A DNA stretch of 64,000 bases from Rhodobacteraceae bacterium KLH11 (GCA_000158135.1 DS999531.1:2460051-2524050); one strand, 5' to 3'. Positions 39,505-48,168 are shown, counted from the stretch's first letter. Made by a program: numbers and translations. Notes: a model not told the origin generated them from the letters alone.

Positions 39505-40215
39505 TCAGCACGCGTTGGCTTTGCGCCCCAACTGCAAAACCGCCGGCAGGTCATACCCAAGGTAATGCAGTTCGAGCCGCTGGGCACCGGAACCGGCTGC
39601 TGCCCCTTCCGACATGCGATACACGTGACCTGTCCACCGCTGACCCACCGCGCCCGGGTGCTCTGACAGGACCATCATCTGACAATCCTGTGCACCCCGA
39701 CGGGACATCAGGGTGTAAATTTGCCCTCCGACACGGGATGCAATCCCCTGAACTTCGCGCGCAGAGGCAGGTGTTTCGGGCATCAGGCAGCGTGGCTCGT
39801 AGCTGCGCAGCAAGGTGCAATGGCGAATCTGGCGCACAAAAACCAACCGGTGTCGCGCCGCTTGCCGTGGGCCAGAGGCCGCCTCGGCCGCGTGATAGAA
39901 CCCGGGTGCAAAAGGGGGCTGCACCCTGTCGGAAAGAAAGCGGTCAAAGATTTCAGAGGCCGGATGGCCGGAGGGCTCAATCTCGTCCAGCGGCTTCAGC
40001 AGAATGCGGGCATCCACATCGAAAAACCGGCAGATACGATCCAGCACATCCGGTCTGGGAAAGCTTTCGCCTGCCAGATAACGATTGAACTGTGTTCGGT
40101 TAATACCCAGTTGGCGGCACAGTTCTGAAACCGAAGGGTATTGACACGCCAGCTGTTTGAGGTTGGCACCGAACATGCGGCGTAAATTTGCAGGGCTGCG
40201 ATTGGTCTCGGTCAC
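39505..40215 (-). CDS. XRE-family helix-turn-helix regulator
   Basis: A 236-residue DNA-binding protein with an N-terminal XRE domain (about 10-65, SVSELCRQLGINRTQFNRYL) and a C-terminal part of about 170 residues that may sense a ligand. I do not recognise the sensor domain. The start is taken as GTG at 40215; upstream in-frame codons have no ribosome site. It lies on the same strand downstream of ilvN but about 300 bases away, so it is probably a separate unit. Confidence 0.8.
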   Translation of the reverse strand: MTETNRSPANLRRMFGANLKQLACQYPSVSELCRQLGINRTQFNRYLAGESFPRPDVLDRICRFFDVDARILLKPLDEIEPSGHPASEIFDRFLSDRVQPPFAPGFYHAAEAASGPRQAARHRLVFVRQIRHCTLLRSYEPRCLMPETPASAREVQGIASRVGGQIYTLMSRRGAQDCQMMVLSEHPGAVGQRWTGHVYRMSEGAAAGSGAQRLELHYLGYDLPAVLQLGRKANAC

Positions 40216-40517
40216 GTCTTTTCCGGTTGCTGCCTTTAACTTCGAATAAACCCGATTGCGGCAGCACTGCGGCCGCGCGTCAGTCAGAAATCGTAAAGAT
40301 GACCCCAACGGGGCACCAACGGGTGCTCCGCTACGTCGCTTACGCTAGCGACACCAGAGGCAAAATCAATAGGTTTTTGGCTAATTTGCATGATCTTTTT
40401 CATGCAGTTGTTCAGATATAGCTTGAACAGAGGTCCAATATGCAGCCCGACCCGATGGCGAGGCAACTCAGCGCCGCCCCGAGTGCCATGTTGGTACCGG
40501 GGCGGTGCTTTTGGTCT
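40216..40517. other. 302-base region between ilvN and the XRE gene
   Basis: Holds a long hairpin near the ilvN end (40471-40508) and an imperfect palindrome GCATGA-N6-TCATGC (40388-40405) that could be an operator of the XRE gene. It is more AT-rich in its middle. No gene is supported. Confidence 0.5.
40471..40508. terminator. Strong hairpin after ilvN
   Basis: Stem GCGCCGCCCCG (40471-40481) with CGGGGCGGTGC (40498-40508), extended inward by near-complementary GTGCCA and TGGTAC. The T run (TTTT) follows on the plus strand, while ilvN ends on the minus strand at 40518, so this is either a bidirectional or a U-poor terminator. Confidence 0.5.
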
Positions 40518-41078
40518 TCAGTCGCCGCGCAGCAATGCGGCAACGCCGGTGCGGGCGATCTCGACAAGTCCCAGTGGGCGCATCAGATCAGCGAAGGCAT
40601 CGATCTTGTCCGGCGCGCCGGTGATTTCGAAGATAAATGAGTTCAAGGTGCTATCAACCACATTGGCGCGGAAGATATCAGCCAGACGCAGGGCCTCGAC
40701 CCGCTTGTCGCCTTCACCCACAACTTTGATGATCGCCAGCTCGCGCTCGACCGAAGAGCCCTCAACCGTCAGGTCATGCACATCCCGAACCGAGACAATA
40801 CGGCCCAGCTGTGCCTTGATCTGCTCGATCACCTGCGGGGTACCGGTGGTGACGATGGTGATGCGGCTGAGGTGGCCGGTATGGTCAACCTCGGCCACGG
40901 TGAGGCTTTCGATGTTGTAACCACGCCCCGAGAACAACCCGATAACGCGGGCCAGAACGCCGGGTTCGTTTTCAACCAGAACCGCGATCGTATGGCGCTC
41001 CTGCACGTCCGAGAAGGTTGGGCGCAGGTTGTAGGCAGAATGGCGGGTGGAGCCTTTTTTGATATGTAGGGCAGACAT
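40518..41078 (-). CDS. ilvN: Acetolactate synthase small (regulatory) subunit
   Basis: Regulatory subunit of acetohydroxyacid synthase in valine, leucine and isoleucine synthesis; 186 residues with an N-terminal ACT domain (HTIAVLVENEPGVLARVIGL) for feedback by valine and a C-terminal ACT-like domain. AAGGGA precedes the ATG. Downstream of ilvB with an intervening pair of hairpins; under the same attenuator. Confidence 0.96.
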   Translation of the reverse strand: MSALHIKKGSTRHSAYNLRPTFSDVQERHTIAVLVENEPGVLARVIGLFSGRGYNIESLTVAEVDHTGHLSRITIVTTGTPQVIEQIKAQLGRIVSVRDVHDLTVEGSSVERELAIIKVVGEGDKRVEALRLADIFRANVVDSTLNSFIFEITGAPDKIDAFADLMRPLGLVEIARTGVAALLRGD

Positions 41079-41104
41079 TTACGTCCCTTTCATCATCCAA
41101 TAAG

Positions 41105-41148
41105 TGTCCGGCGTGTGCGGCGCCGGACAAAATTCGTCGAATTTTGTC
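41105..41148. repeat. Two overlapping intercistronic hairpins in ilvBN
   Basis: Arms GACAAAATTCG/CGAATTTTGTC (41126-41136 and 41138-41148, one-base loop) overlap the ilvB stop codon; arms TGTCCGGCG/CGCCGGACA (41105-41113 and 41121-41129) come next. They share 41126-41129 and cannot both form completely. Confidence 0.8.
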
Positions 41149-42898
41149 AGACCAGAACCGAGCCTTTGGAATCGATCACGCCCTGCGTCTCGGCTTCACC
41201 CAACAGCATTTCATTATGCGCCTTGCCCGATGGGATCATGGGGAAGCAGTTTTCGTGCTTTTCAACCAGACAGTCAAAAATCACCGGGCCGTCATAGGTG
41301 ATCATCTCCATGATCGCGTCATCCAGATCAGCCGGGTCAGAGCACAGGATGCCCTTGGCTCCGAAAGCGTCAGCGAGTTTCACGAAATCGGGCAGGGCTT
41401 CGGACCAGCTGTGCGAATAGCGTTCGCCATGCAGCAGCTCTTGCCATTGGCGCACCATGCCGAGGCGTTCGTTGTTCAGGATGAACTGCTTCACCGGCAG
41501 GCGGTACTGCGCGGCGGTGCCCATTTCCTGCATGTTCATCAGCCACGAGGCCTCACCGGCCACGTTGATCACCAGCGCATCGGGATGCGCCATCTGGACG
41601 CCGATCGAGGCAGGGAAGCCATAGCCCATGGTGCCCAATCCGCCTGAGGTCATCCAGCGGTTGGGATCCTCGAATCCCAGATACTGCGCGGCCCACATCT
41701 GGTGCTGCCCCACTTCGGTGGTGATATAGCGATCATAGCCCTTGGTCAGTTCCTCAAGCCGCTGAACCGCATATTGCGGCTTGATGGTTTTTTCGCTGTT
41801 GGTGAAGGCGAGGCAGTTGATCTTGCGCCAGTCATTGATCTGATCCTGCCATTGCTGGACCGACGCGGCATCGGTCTTGCTGCCACGTGATTTCCAGACC
41901 TTCAGGATATCTTCCAGCACATGGGCAACATCGCCGATTATCGGAATATCCACGCGGATCACCTTGTTGATCGAGGACGGATCGATATCCACATGCGCCT
42001 TGATCGAGTTGGGTGAGAACGCATCAATCCGCCCGGTAATCCGGTCGTCAAAACGAGCGCCGATATTGATCATCAGATCACAGTCATGCATGGCCATATT
42101 GGCCTCATAAAGCCCATGCATCCCGAGCATGCCGATCCAGTTCTTGCCCGATGCCGGGTAGGCGCCAAGCCCCATCAGGGTCGAGGTGATGGGAAAGTCG
42201 GTGGCCTCGACAAGTTCACGCAGCAACTGGCTGGCCGCAGGGCCCGAGTTGATGACGCCGCCGCCGGTATAGAAAACCGGTTTCTTTGCGGTTTCCATGG
42301 CCGCAACCAGTTCGGTGATCTCTTCAAGATCGCCTTTCATCACAGGTTGATAATGCGAGGTCGACGGTTCGGGTTCGTTATAGGTTCCGGTTGCAAACTG
42401 CACATCCTTGGGAACGTCAACCAGCACCGGCCCGGGACGGCCCGAGGTTGCGACATGGAAGGCTTCGTGCAGTACACCTGAAAGAGAGTCAGTGTCTTTC
42501 ACCAGCCAGTTATGCTTGGTGCAGGGGCGGGTGATGCCGACGGTGTCGGCCTCCTGAAAGGCGTCTGAGCCGATCATGAAAGTGGGGACCTGACCGGTCA
42601 GCACAACAATCGGGATCGAGTCGAGCAGCGCGTCGGTCAGACCCGTAACCGCGTTGGTCGCACCCGGCCCCGAGGTGACAAGTGCCACGCCCGGCTTGCC
42701 GGTTGAGCGCGCATAGCCTTCGGCGGCGTGGATCGCGCCCTGTTCGTGCCGCACCAGAATGTGGCGAATATCATTTTGCAGAAAGATTTCATCATAGATC
42801 GGTAGCACGGCGCCGCCGGGGTATCCGAATACCGTGTCCACGCCCTGATCCTTGAGGGCCTGAACCACCATCTTTGCGCCGGTCATCTCACGTGTCAT
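41147..42898 (-). CDS. ilvB: Acetolactate synthase large (catalytic) subunit
   Basis: Thiamine-diphosphate enzyme forming acetolactate or acetohydroxybutyrate, first common step of branched-chain amino acid synthesis. 583 residues: N-terminal TPP-binding half (VFGYPGGAVLPIYDE with the catalytic glutamate in LVRHEQGAIHAAEGYAR), FAD domain, and C-terminal TPP/Mg half (NVAGEASWLMNMQEM). GGAGC lies about 8 bases before the ATG. Its leader contains a full attenuator and leader peptide. Confidence 0.97.
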   Translation of the reverse strand: MTREMTGAKMVVQALKDQGVDTVFGYPGGAVLPIYDEIFLQNDIRHILVRHEQGAIHAAEGYARSTGKPGVALVTSGPGATNAVTGLTDALLDSIPIVVLTGQVPTFMIGSDAFQEADTVGITRPCTKHNWLVKDTDSLSGVLHEAFHVATSGRPGPVLVDVPKDVQFATGTYNEPEPSTSHYQPVMKGDLEEITELVAAMETAKKPVFYTGGGVINSGPAASQLLRELVEATDFPITSTLMGLGAYPASGKNWIGMLGMHGLYEANMAMHDCDLMINIGARFDDRITGRIDAFSPNSIKAHVDIDPSSINKVIRVDIPIIGDVAHVLEDILKVWKSRGSKTDAASVQQWQDQINDWRKINCLAFTNSEKTIKPQYAVQRLEELTKGYDRYITTEVGQHQMWAAQYLGFEDPNRWMTSGGLGTMGYGFPASIGVQMAHPDALVINVAGEASWLMNMQEMGTAAQYRLPVKQFILNNERLGMVRQWQELLHGERYSHSWSEALPDFVKLADAFGAKGILCSDPADLDDAIMEMITYDGPVIFDCLVEKHENCFPMIPSGKAHNEMLLGEAETQGVIDSKGSVLV

Positions 42899-42939
42899 CT
42901 GCTTTGCTCCGTTCGCGACATGTGTCTTGCGTTTTTGCC

Positions 42940-42969
42940 AAAAAAAAGCCCCCGAGGTTTTTCGGAGGC
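42940..42969 (-). terminator. Attenuator terminator upstream of ilvB
   Basis: On the minus strand GCCTCCGA (42962-42969) pairs with TCGGGGGC (42948-42955) with one G-U pair, followed by eight T (42940-42947), 42 bases before the ilvB ATG. Premature termination here would be the off state. Confidence 0.88.
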
Positions 42970-43010
42970 GCATGGGTTCGAATATGGTTTACCGTTACCG
43001 GCCCATGCGC
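42968..43010 (-). promoter_or_regulatory. Antiterminator hairpin of the ilvBN attenuator
   Basis: Perfect nine-base arms GCGCATGGG (43002-43010, inside the leader peptide gene) and CCCATGCGC (42968-42976). The second arm shares 42968-42969 with the terminator stem, so the two structures compete. Ribosome stalling on the Leu/Val/Ile codons just upstream would affect the choice. Confidence 0.75.
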
Positions 43011-43042
43011 TGGGTTCCCACGATTACGACTAGCGTTCTCAT
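42995..43042 (-). CDS. ilvBN leader peptide
   Basis: A 15-codon frame reading MRTLVVIVGTQRMGR then TAA. Codons 4-8 (Leu, Val, Val, Ile, Val) are all branched-chain amino acids. AAGGAG (43052-43057) sits nine bases before the ATG, so it is likely translated. Such peptides report aminoacyl-tRNA supply to an attenuator, which is visible directly downstream. Confidence 0.85.
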   Translation of the reverse strand: MRTLVVIVGTQRMGR

Positions 43043-43322
43043 CGCCAGAGGCTCCTTCTTTGCGTGCAGGGACATTATGGGGGGCGCAAAGGGGCGTCAA
43101 CAGGCAATTGCACCAATTTTCTATCTTGCGGGCGGTATTTTGCGACATTTTATTGCGCATTTTGCCGCATCGAGGGAATTTCTGCGAAAATGCCTGCGAT
43201 TTGGCCCGAACTCGGCCCGCGCATCGGTCTGAAAGCGGCAACCGAGTGTCTGTAACGGGCATGACCACGTGGCAACTCTGCGGCAGGCTGGTCTGCAAGA
43301 GCATGAATTGCACAGGTGCGCG

Positions 43323-44147
43323 ATGCTGCATGATCTTGTGGATCTGGGACGATATCCGATCGATTGCCGGGGCTCCCGGGGGTATGACCGGATGATTGAG
43401 GATCTGAGGCGCGAGCTGGCCCGGGATGGGTGCGCAGTGATGCCCGGATTTGTTCACGAAGCCGGGCTGAGGCAGCTTTTGCAAGAGGCCGAGGCGGTTG
43501 CGCCGCGGGCGCACCGCTCGTTCAGCCGGACCAATGCCTATCTCACCAGCGATGACCCGCGGTTCGAGGTGGGGCACCCGTTACGCCGGTTCTATGACCG
43601 TTCGACTGCTTTGGTGCCTGCAGACAATTTTCCGAAGGATGGGCCGTTGCGGCGGATCTATGAATGCGACGGTTTCCTGCCGTTTATCCGGGCCGCGCTG
43701 AATGAGCCGGAGGACCGCTTCTTTCACGATAACGATCCGCTGGCTGATGTGGTCATCCACATCCTGGAACCGGGGCAGGGCCTGCCATGGCAGTTCGACA
43801 TCAACAGCTACACTGTGATGTTGCTTATTCAGACGGCGGAAGAGGGTGGTGCTTTTGAATATGTTCCCAATCTGCGCAGCCCCGGGGATGAGAATTATGC
43901 CGGGGTGGCGGCGGTTCTGGACGGCAGCAGGGCGCGGGTTCGGGTGCTGATGCCGCAACCCGGCGATCTGCAGATTTTCCGGGGCCGTCATGCGCTGCAC
44001 CGGGTGGCACCGGTGGCGGGCGCGCGTCAACGTTATGTCGGGATGTTCTCTTTCGTGGAGGCTGAGGGCAGGAGTGGCGCGGTAGAACGCGCACGGCAGT
44101 TATACCGGCGGGTGCTGTCGCGCCCGCATGCTTGCTCTGGCCGGTGA
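43323..44147 (+). CDS. HalD/BesD-like Fe(II)/2-oxoglutarate oxygenase-family protein with altered metal site
   Basis: About 274 residues resembling the HalD/BesD-ArpA branch of Fe(II)/2-oxoglutarate enzymes, which hydroxylate or halogenate free amino acids. Family segments FSRTNAYL, LLIQTAEEGGAFEYVPNLRS and FRGRHALHRVAPV are present, the last giving the distal histidine (about H226) and 2-oxoglutarate arginine. The expected H-x-D of the facial triad reads Q-F-D (Q157, D159), so one iron ligand appears replaced. The ATG at 43323 follows AGG by six bases; other starts upstream and at 43392 are possible. Substrate unknown. Confidence 0.7.
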   Translation: MLHDLVDLGRYPIDCRGSRGYDRMIEDLRRELARDGCAVMPGFVHEAGLRQLLQEAEAVAPRAHRSFSRTNAYLTSDDPRFEVGHPLRRFYDRSTALVPADNFPKDGPLRRIYECDGFLPFIRAALNEPEDRFFHDNDPLADVVIHILEPGQGLPWQFDINSYTVMLLIQTAEEGGAFEYVPNLRSPGDENYAGVAAVLDGSRARVRVLMPQPGDLQIFRGRHALHRVAPVAGARQRYVGMFSFVEAEGRSGAVERARQLYRRVLSRPHACSGR

Positions 44148-44200
44148 CGGGATCATCTGATTGACTGATCCGTGTCAGGGTCAGAGGTTTGGAGACAGAG

Positions 44201-44590
44201 ATGGCACGGATATTAGAACTGACACCTTTTGTGCTGTGTTCTTCGCTGGAAAGGCAAATCGCGTTCTATTGTGACCGGCTGGGATTCACCTGCACCTTTC
44301 AGCAGGACAATTACGCCTTTCTGCGGCGGGACCCGGTTGCGATCCGATTGCTGGAATGCCCCGCGCGCGCTGATGGGCGGCTCTTGGGGGATGATCAGTC
44401 TTTCTATATTGATGTCGAAGGGATCGACGCGCTTTACGAAAAGCTACGCCCGCGATTGCAGGGCCTGCCGGAAGGCAAGGTGCGACCACCGTTCGATCAG
44501 CCCTATCAGCAGCGCGAATTCCATGTTCTCGACGAAGATGGGACGCTGGTGTTCTTTGGCGAAGATATCAGTGAGCGCGGCAGCAGGTAG
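44201..44590 (+). CDS. VOC / glyoxalase-bleomycin resistance superfamily protein
   Basis: Single-domain VOC protein of 129 residues with the typical beta-alpha-beta-beta-beta start (LTPFVLCSSLERQIAFYCDRLG) and C-terminal REFHVLDEDGTLVFFGEDI with the metal-site glutamate. Members bind antibiotics or act as dioxygenases or isomerases; function here is not predictable. GGAG six bases before the ATG. Confidence 0.85.
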   Translation: MARILELTPFVLCSSLERQIAFYCDRLGFTCTFQQDNYAFLRRDPVAIRLLECPARADGRLLGDDQSFYIDVEGIDALYEKLRPRLQGLPEGKVRPPFDQPYQQREFHVLDEDGTLVFFGEDISERGSR

Positions 44591-44610
44591 CGCTCCCGCC
44601 CGTCGTCAAC

Positions 44611-44663
44611 GCGCCTTGCGGCGCGCCTCCTCCGGTTGGGCCGGGCAGCGCGTTCCGCGCTGC
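44611..44663. repeat. Paired GC-rich hairpins between convergent genes
   Basis: A GCGCC-TTGC-GGCGC stem is followed by a perfect GCAGCGCG-TTC-CGCGCTGC hairpin (44645-44663), between the VOC gene and the response regulator. Possible bidirectional termination, though there is no T run. Confidence 0.5.
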
Positions 44664-44665
44664 GG

Positions 44666-45313
44666 TCAGAAACCGGGGCTGGTGCCCTGCAGAACACCAT
44701 GTTCCAGCGCATAGCGGGTGAGGCCGGCGGTGGACGAGATGCCCAGCTTGCGTTTGATGTTCTTGCGGTGGGTTTCGACGGTGCGCACCGAGATATCCAG
44801 CGCCAGCGCCACCTCTTTGTTGGATTTGCCCTGTGCCAGTTCCAGCAGGATGGTCTGTTCCCGGCCGGTCAATGCTTCGCGCGCGTTGCCGTCTTTGGGT
44901 TCCAGTGATCCGCTGGCCCCGGTGCACAGATATTGCTCGCCCCGCATCACGGCATCAATGGCCTGTTTGATCGCTTCGGTCGGCACGTCCTTCAGGACAT
45001 AGCCCCGCGCCCCGTGGCTGAGCGCGGTCGAGATATATTCAGGGCTGTCATGCATCGACAGGATCAGGATGCGGGTATCGGGCAGGCGTTCGAGGATGAT
45101 CTCGGTGGCGCTGAGCCCGCTGAGGCCCGGCATGTTGAGGTCCATCAAAATCACATCCGGCTGCAGCCGGGTTGCCTGATCCACTGCCTCCTGACCGTTG
45201 GACAGGGTGCCGACCACTTCGATGTCGTCAAAGCTTTCAAGCAGAGACTGAATACCTTCGGCGACCATGGGATGATCGTCGACAATAAGAACCCGGATGA
45301 TCGTATCAGACAT
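44666..45313 (-). CDS. LuxR/NarL-type response regulator
   Basis: Two-component regulator of 215 residues: receiver domain with VDDHP and phosphoacceptor aspartate in ILMDLNMPG (D58), then a LuxR HTH (about 147-205, LTGREQTILLELAQGKSNKE). The ATG overlaps the stop of the upstream kinase gene by one base (TGATG), so they are coupled. Its partner is the cache kinase; the divergent TRAP operon is the probable target. Confidence 0.94.
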   Translation of the reverse strand: MSDTIIRVLIVDDHPMVAEGIQSLLESFDDIEVVGTLSNGQEAVDQATRLQPDVILMDLNMPGLSGLSATEIILERLPDTRILILSMHDSPEYISTALSHGARGYVLKDVPTEAIKQAIDAVMRGEQYLCTGASGSLEPKDGNAREALTGREQTILLELAQGKSNKEVALALDISVRTVETHRKNIKRKLGISSTAGLTRYALEHGVLQGTSPGF

Positions 45314-46746
45314 CACGAACCCGCCTTTCGTTTTGGCGTTGCATCTTCCTGCGGTGGCAGCATGTGGCTAAGCGGCAGGCTGACTTCGATCACGGTGCCA
45401 TTTTGCCCGCCGCGAGAGGACAGGATACGCAGGGTGCCGTCAAGCTGTTCGATCCGTTCCTGCATGTTGCGCAGGCCGATCCCGGTACTGACATGGCCGG
45501 GTTCGTCCTGCAGGCCGCGGCCGTTATCGGTGATCCGCATGGTGGCCCCTTTCTTGTGGCCGCGCAGGTCAATCGTTACGCGGGTTGCTCCGGCATGGCG
45601 TTCGATATTGGTCAGCGCTTCCTGTGCGATGCGGTAGAGGGCAATCTTGCTGTCCTGATCCAGCCGGTTGCGGAACACCACTGTCGAGAACTGGGTCTCG
45701 ATCCCGGTGCGTTCGCAGAAATCACCGGTCAGGGCTTTCAGGGCGGGGCCGAGCCCCAGATCATCCAGCACGCCGGGGCGCAGGTCGCGGCTGATGCGGC
45801 GGACCTCGGTGATGGCGGTGCCCAGATTGTCGATCCCTTTCTGCAACGGCTCCTGCGCGGCGGCATCGTCGCCACGCCCCAGCCGTCGGCGCGCATTGTC
45901 CAGCGCATAGCGGACCCCGACAAGGATCTGGCTGATACCGTCATGCAATTCGCGGGCCACGCGCCCACGCTCTTCTTCCTGCGCGTCCAGAACCCGCTGG
46001 GTGAGTTCCTTGAGCTTTGCATCGGCCAGACGGCGTTCGCGGAAATTCAGCAGCATGCCCGAGGCAAACACGATCAGCACCGCAGCCAGAACGATACCGC
46101 CGATATAAAGGAACGTGCGCTGCACCCGCGCTTCGACCTCGGCGCGGGCATTGGCGACGGTGGCGACAATATCGTCGATGAAAACGCCCGTGCCCACCAC
46201 CCAGCGCCAATCCTGCAGCCCCACCACATAAGCGATCATCTGCGCCTCTTCCCCGGTTGAGGGCTTTTGCCACATAAAGCTGTGCCACCCGGCCCCCTGA
46301 CGGGCCAGGCGGATAAATTCGTTCACGATCGGGGTGCCATCGCTGTCGGTCAGGCCTTCCCAGTTGCGGTTGATGAACTCGGTCTGGCGCGGGCTGACCA
46401 GATTGTTGCCATCATAGTCATAGACGAAGAAGAACCCGTCCTTGCCATAGATCATCGCCGACAGGATCTGCGTGACAAGGTTTTGGGCAACCTCATCATC
46501 CGGCGAAGCGCGCCCGTAGATATAGGCAAACCCGTTGCGTGCCTGTGTCACGTAGTTGCGCAGCTCATCTTTCTTGGCCTCGATCAGGCGGCGTTCGAGG
46601 GCTTGTATCTCGCTCTCGGCGGTGGCGCGGGATTCGTAGGCGACCACAAGCGCAATCGCCGCAACCGCCACGATCAGCGGAACCGCCGCCACAAGCGACA
46701 GCTTTTGCGCATAGGTCAGCGAAACCAGCTTTTTCAATCCCCTCAT
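45313..46746 (-). CDS. Cache-domain sensor histidine kinase (HisKA_3)
   Basis: Membrane kinase of 477 residues: helix (about 18-38), periplasmic single-cache sensor (about 45-190, YGKDGFFFVYDYDGNN and GWHSFMWQKPS), helix (about 213-233), then HisKA_3 with the phospho-histidine in RVARELHDGISQIL (H268) and an HATPase with NGRGL. Cache sensors bind small acids and amines. The ATG at 46746 is chosen over an upstream TTG. It is divergent from a TRAP transporter. Confidence 0.92.
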   Translation of the reverse strand: MRGLKKLVSLTYAQKLSLVAAVPLIVAVAAIALVVAYESRATAESEIQALERRLIEAKKDELRNYVTQARNGFAYIYGRASPDDEVAQNLVTQILSAMIYGKDGFFFVYDYDGNNLVSPRQTEFINRNWEGLTDSDGTPIVNEFIRLARQGAGWHSFMWQKPSTGEEAQMIAYVVGLQDWRWVVGTGVFIDDIVATVANARAEVEARVQRTFLYIGGIVLAAVLIVFASGMLLNFRERRLADAKLKELTQRVLDAQEEERGRVARELHDGISQILVGVRYALDNARRRLGRGDDAAAQEPLQKGIDNLGTAITEVRRISRDLRPGVLDDLGLGPALKALTGDFCERTGIETQFSTVVFRNRLDQDSKIALYRIAQEALTNIERHAGATRVTIDLRGHKKGATMRITDNGRGLQDEPGHVSTGIGLRNMQERIEQLDGTLRILSSRGGQNGTVIEVSLPLSHMLPPQEDATPKRKAGS

Positions 46747-46992
46747 GGGCGAATCGATACGCAAGCTGAGCGAGAATTGCAAAAAGATTGGGTGGCTGAG
46801 AGGGGCAGGGCAGCGTTTGCACGGCCTGATATCTCAAATCGATACTTTTTGCGGCGGGAAACCGGAAAAAATCCGCCCCTCTACGCAGTACTAGGTATTC
46901 ACATTCAGATGCCCGGGATTAGGCTGTCGCGCACTGGAAACGATCGGCCCGGAAATATCCGGGTAATGAATATGTAGGGGAGGATCACTCAT

Positions 46993-48075
46993 ATGGATCG
47001 TCGTAAGTTTCTCAAGACGTCAGCACTGGGCGGCTCGGCTGCAGCAACAACCGCATTGGCAGCACCGGCCTATGCGCAGGGCAAGCGCACGCTGACCATG
47101 GTAACATCCTGGGGCCGTGGCCTGGCAGGTGTGTTTGACGCAGCGCAAAAGACGGCTGACAACATCAACGCAATCAGCGACGGCTCTTTGACCATCGATG
47201 TCAAGGCAGCGGGCGAACTGGTTGGCGCGTTCGAGGTTTTTGATGCGGTCACGTCGGGCCAGGCGGATATGTATCACGCGGCCGATTACTATTTTGTCAA
47301 CCAGCATCCCGGTTTCGCGTTCTTCACCGGCGTGCCGTTTGGCATGACCGCGATCGAGCTGAACAACTGGTACTACCACGGCAACGGGATCGAGCTGTAT
47401 GATCAGCTGGGTCAGATTTTCGGCCTGAAATCCTTCTTGGCCGGGAACACCGGTACCCAGGCGGGCGGTTGGTTCAAGAAAGAAATCAACAGCCCCGATG
47501 ACTTTAACGGCCTGAAAATCCGGATGCCCGGTCTGGGCGGCAAAGCGCTGGGCTATATGGGCGCTTCGGTTCAGAACATCCCCGGTGCAGAAGTGTATCA
47601 GGCGCTGGCTTCGGGTGCGATTGACGCGACCGAATGGATTGGCCCCTGGGCGGATGAAAAAGCGGGCTTCCAGGAGATCACCAAGACCTACTATGCCGCT
47701 GGCTTCCACGAGCCGTCCGCCGGCCTGACCCTGGCCATGAACCGCGACGTGTTTGACAGCCTGACCCCGACGCAGCAGAAAGCTGTGGAAATCTCGGCCG
47801 GTGATGCGAATGTCTGGAACCTGTCGCAGTACCTGATGAACAACGGCGCGGCGCTTGAGCGTCTGAAAGCCGGTGGTGTCAAGGTTCTGGAATTCCCCGA
47901 TTCCGTCTGGGACGGCTTTGGTGCCGCGTCGCAGCAAGTGTTCGACGAATTCATGGGCGACGAGCTGTTCGCCGAAATCTTCAATGATTACATGAGCTCC
48001 ATGCGCGCCTCGTCGGGCTGGATTTCAGATTCGATCACAGCCTACCGTTCGCAGCGCGACCGCGTATTCGGCTAA
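46993..48075 (+). CDS. TRAP transporter solute-binding protein (TakP-like)
   Basis: Periplasmic DctP-family receptor of 360 residues with a twin-arginine type signal (MDRRKFLKTSALGGSAAA, cleavage after AYA). Sequence layout with YYFVNQHPGFAFF, NWYYHGNGIELYDQ, GGWFKKEIN and GAIDATEWIGPW is like TakP, the 2-oxoacid binder of Rhodobacter. Ligand is probably a monocarboxylate or 2-oxoacid, but this is inferred. AGGGGAGG precedes the ATG. First gene of the operon. Confidence 0.93.
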   Translation: MDRRKFLKTSALGGSAAATTALAAPAYAQGKRTLTMVTSWGRGLAGVFDAAQKTADNINAISDGSLTIDVKAAGELVGAFEVFDAVTSGQADMYHAADYYFVNQHPGFAFFTGVPFGMTAIELNNWYYHGNGIELYDQLGQIFGLKSFLAGNTGTQAGGWFKKEINSPDDFNGLKIRMPGLGGKALGYMGASVQNIPGAEVYQALASGAIDATEWIGPWADEKAGFQEITKTYYAAGFHEPSAGLTLAMNRDVFDSLTPTQQKAVEISAGDANVWNLSQYLMNNGAALERLKAGGVKVLEFPDSVWDGFGAASQQVFDEFMGDELFAEIFNDYMSSMRASSGWISDSITAYRSQRDRVFG

Positions 48076-48090
48076 GGTTCAGTCGTACAT

Positions 48091-48125
48091 CCGGGCTCCG
48101 CATGTCGGGGCCCGGTATCTTTTTG
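48091..48125 (+). terminator. Intercistronic hairpin after the TRAP binding-protein gene
   Basis: Stem CCGGGCTCC (48091-48099) with GGGGCCCGG (48107-48115, one G-U pair) followed by TATCTTTTTGG. It probably lowers expression of the permeases relative to the binding protein or protects the upstream mRNA. Confidence 0.72.
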
Positions 48126-48168
48126 GCGGGCCACCAAAACCCCGGTGGTCTGAGAGAACGAGGAAACC

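Noticed and set aside
40388-40405. Palindrome GCATGA-N6-TCATGC as an operator
   Set aside because: Short arms and about 170 bases upstream of the XRE start; too weak for a separate call.
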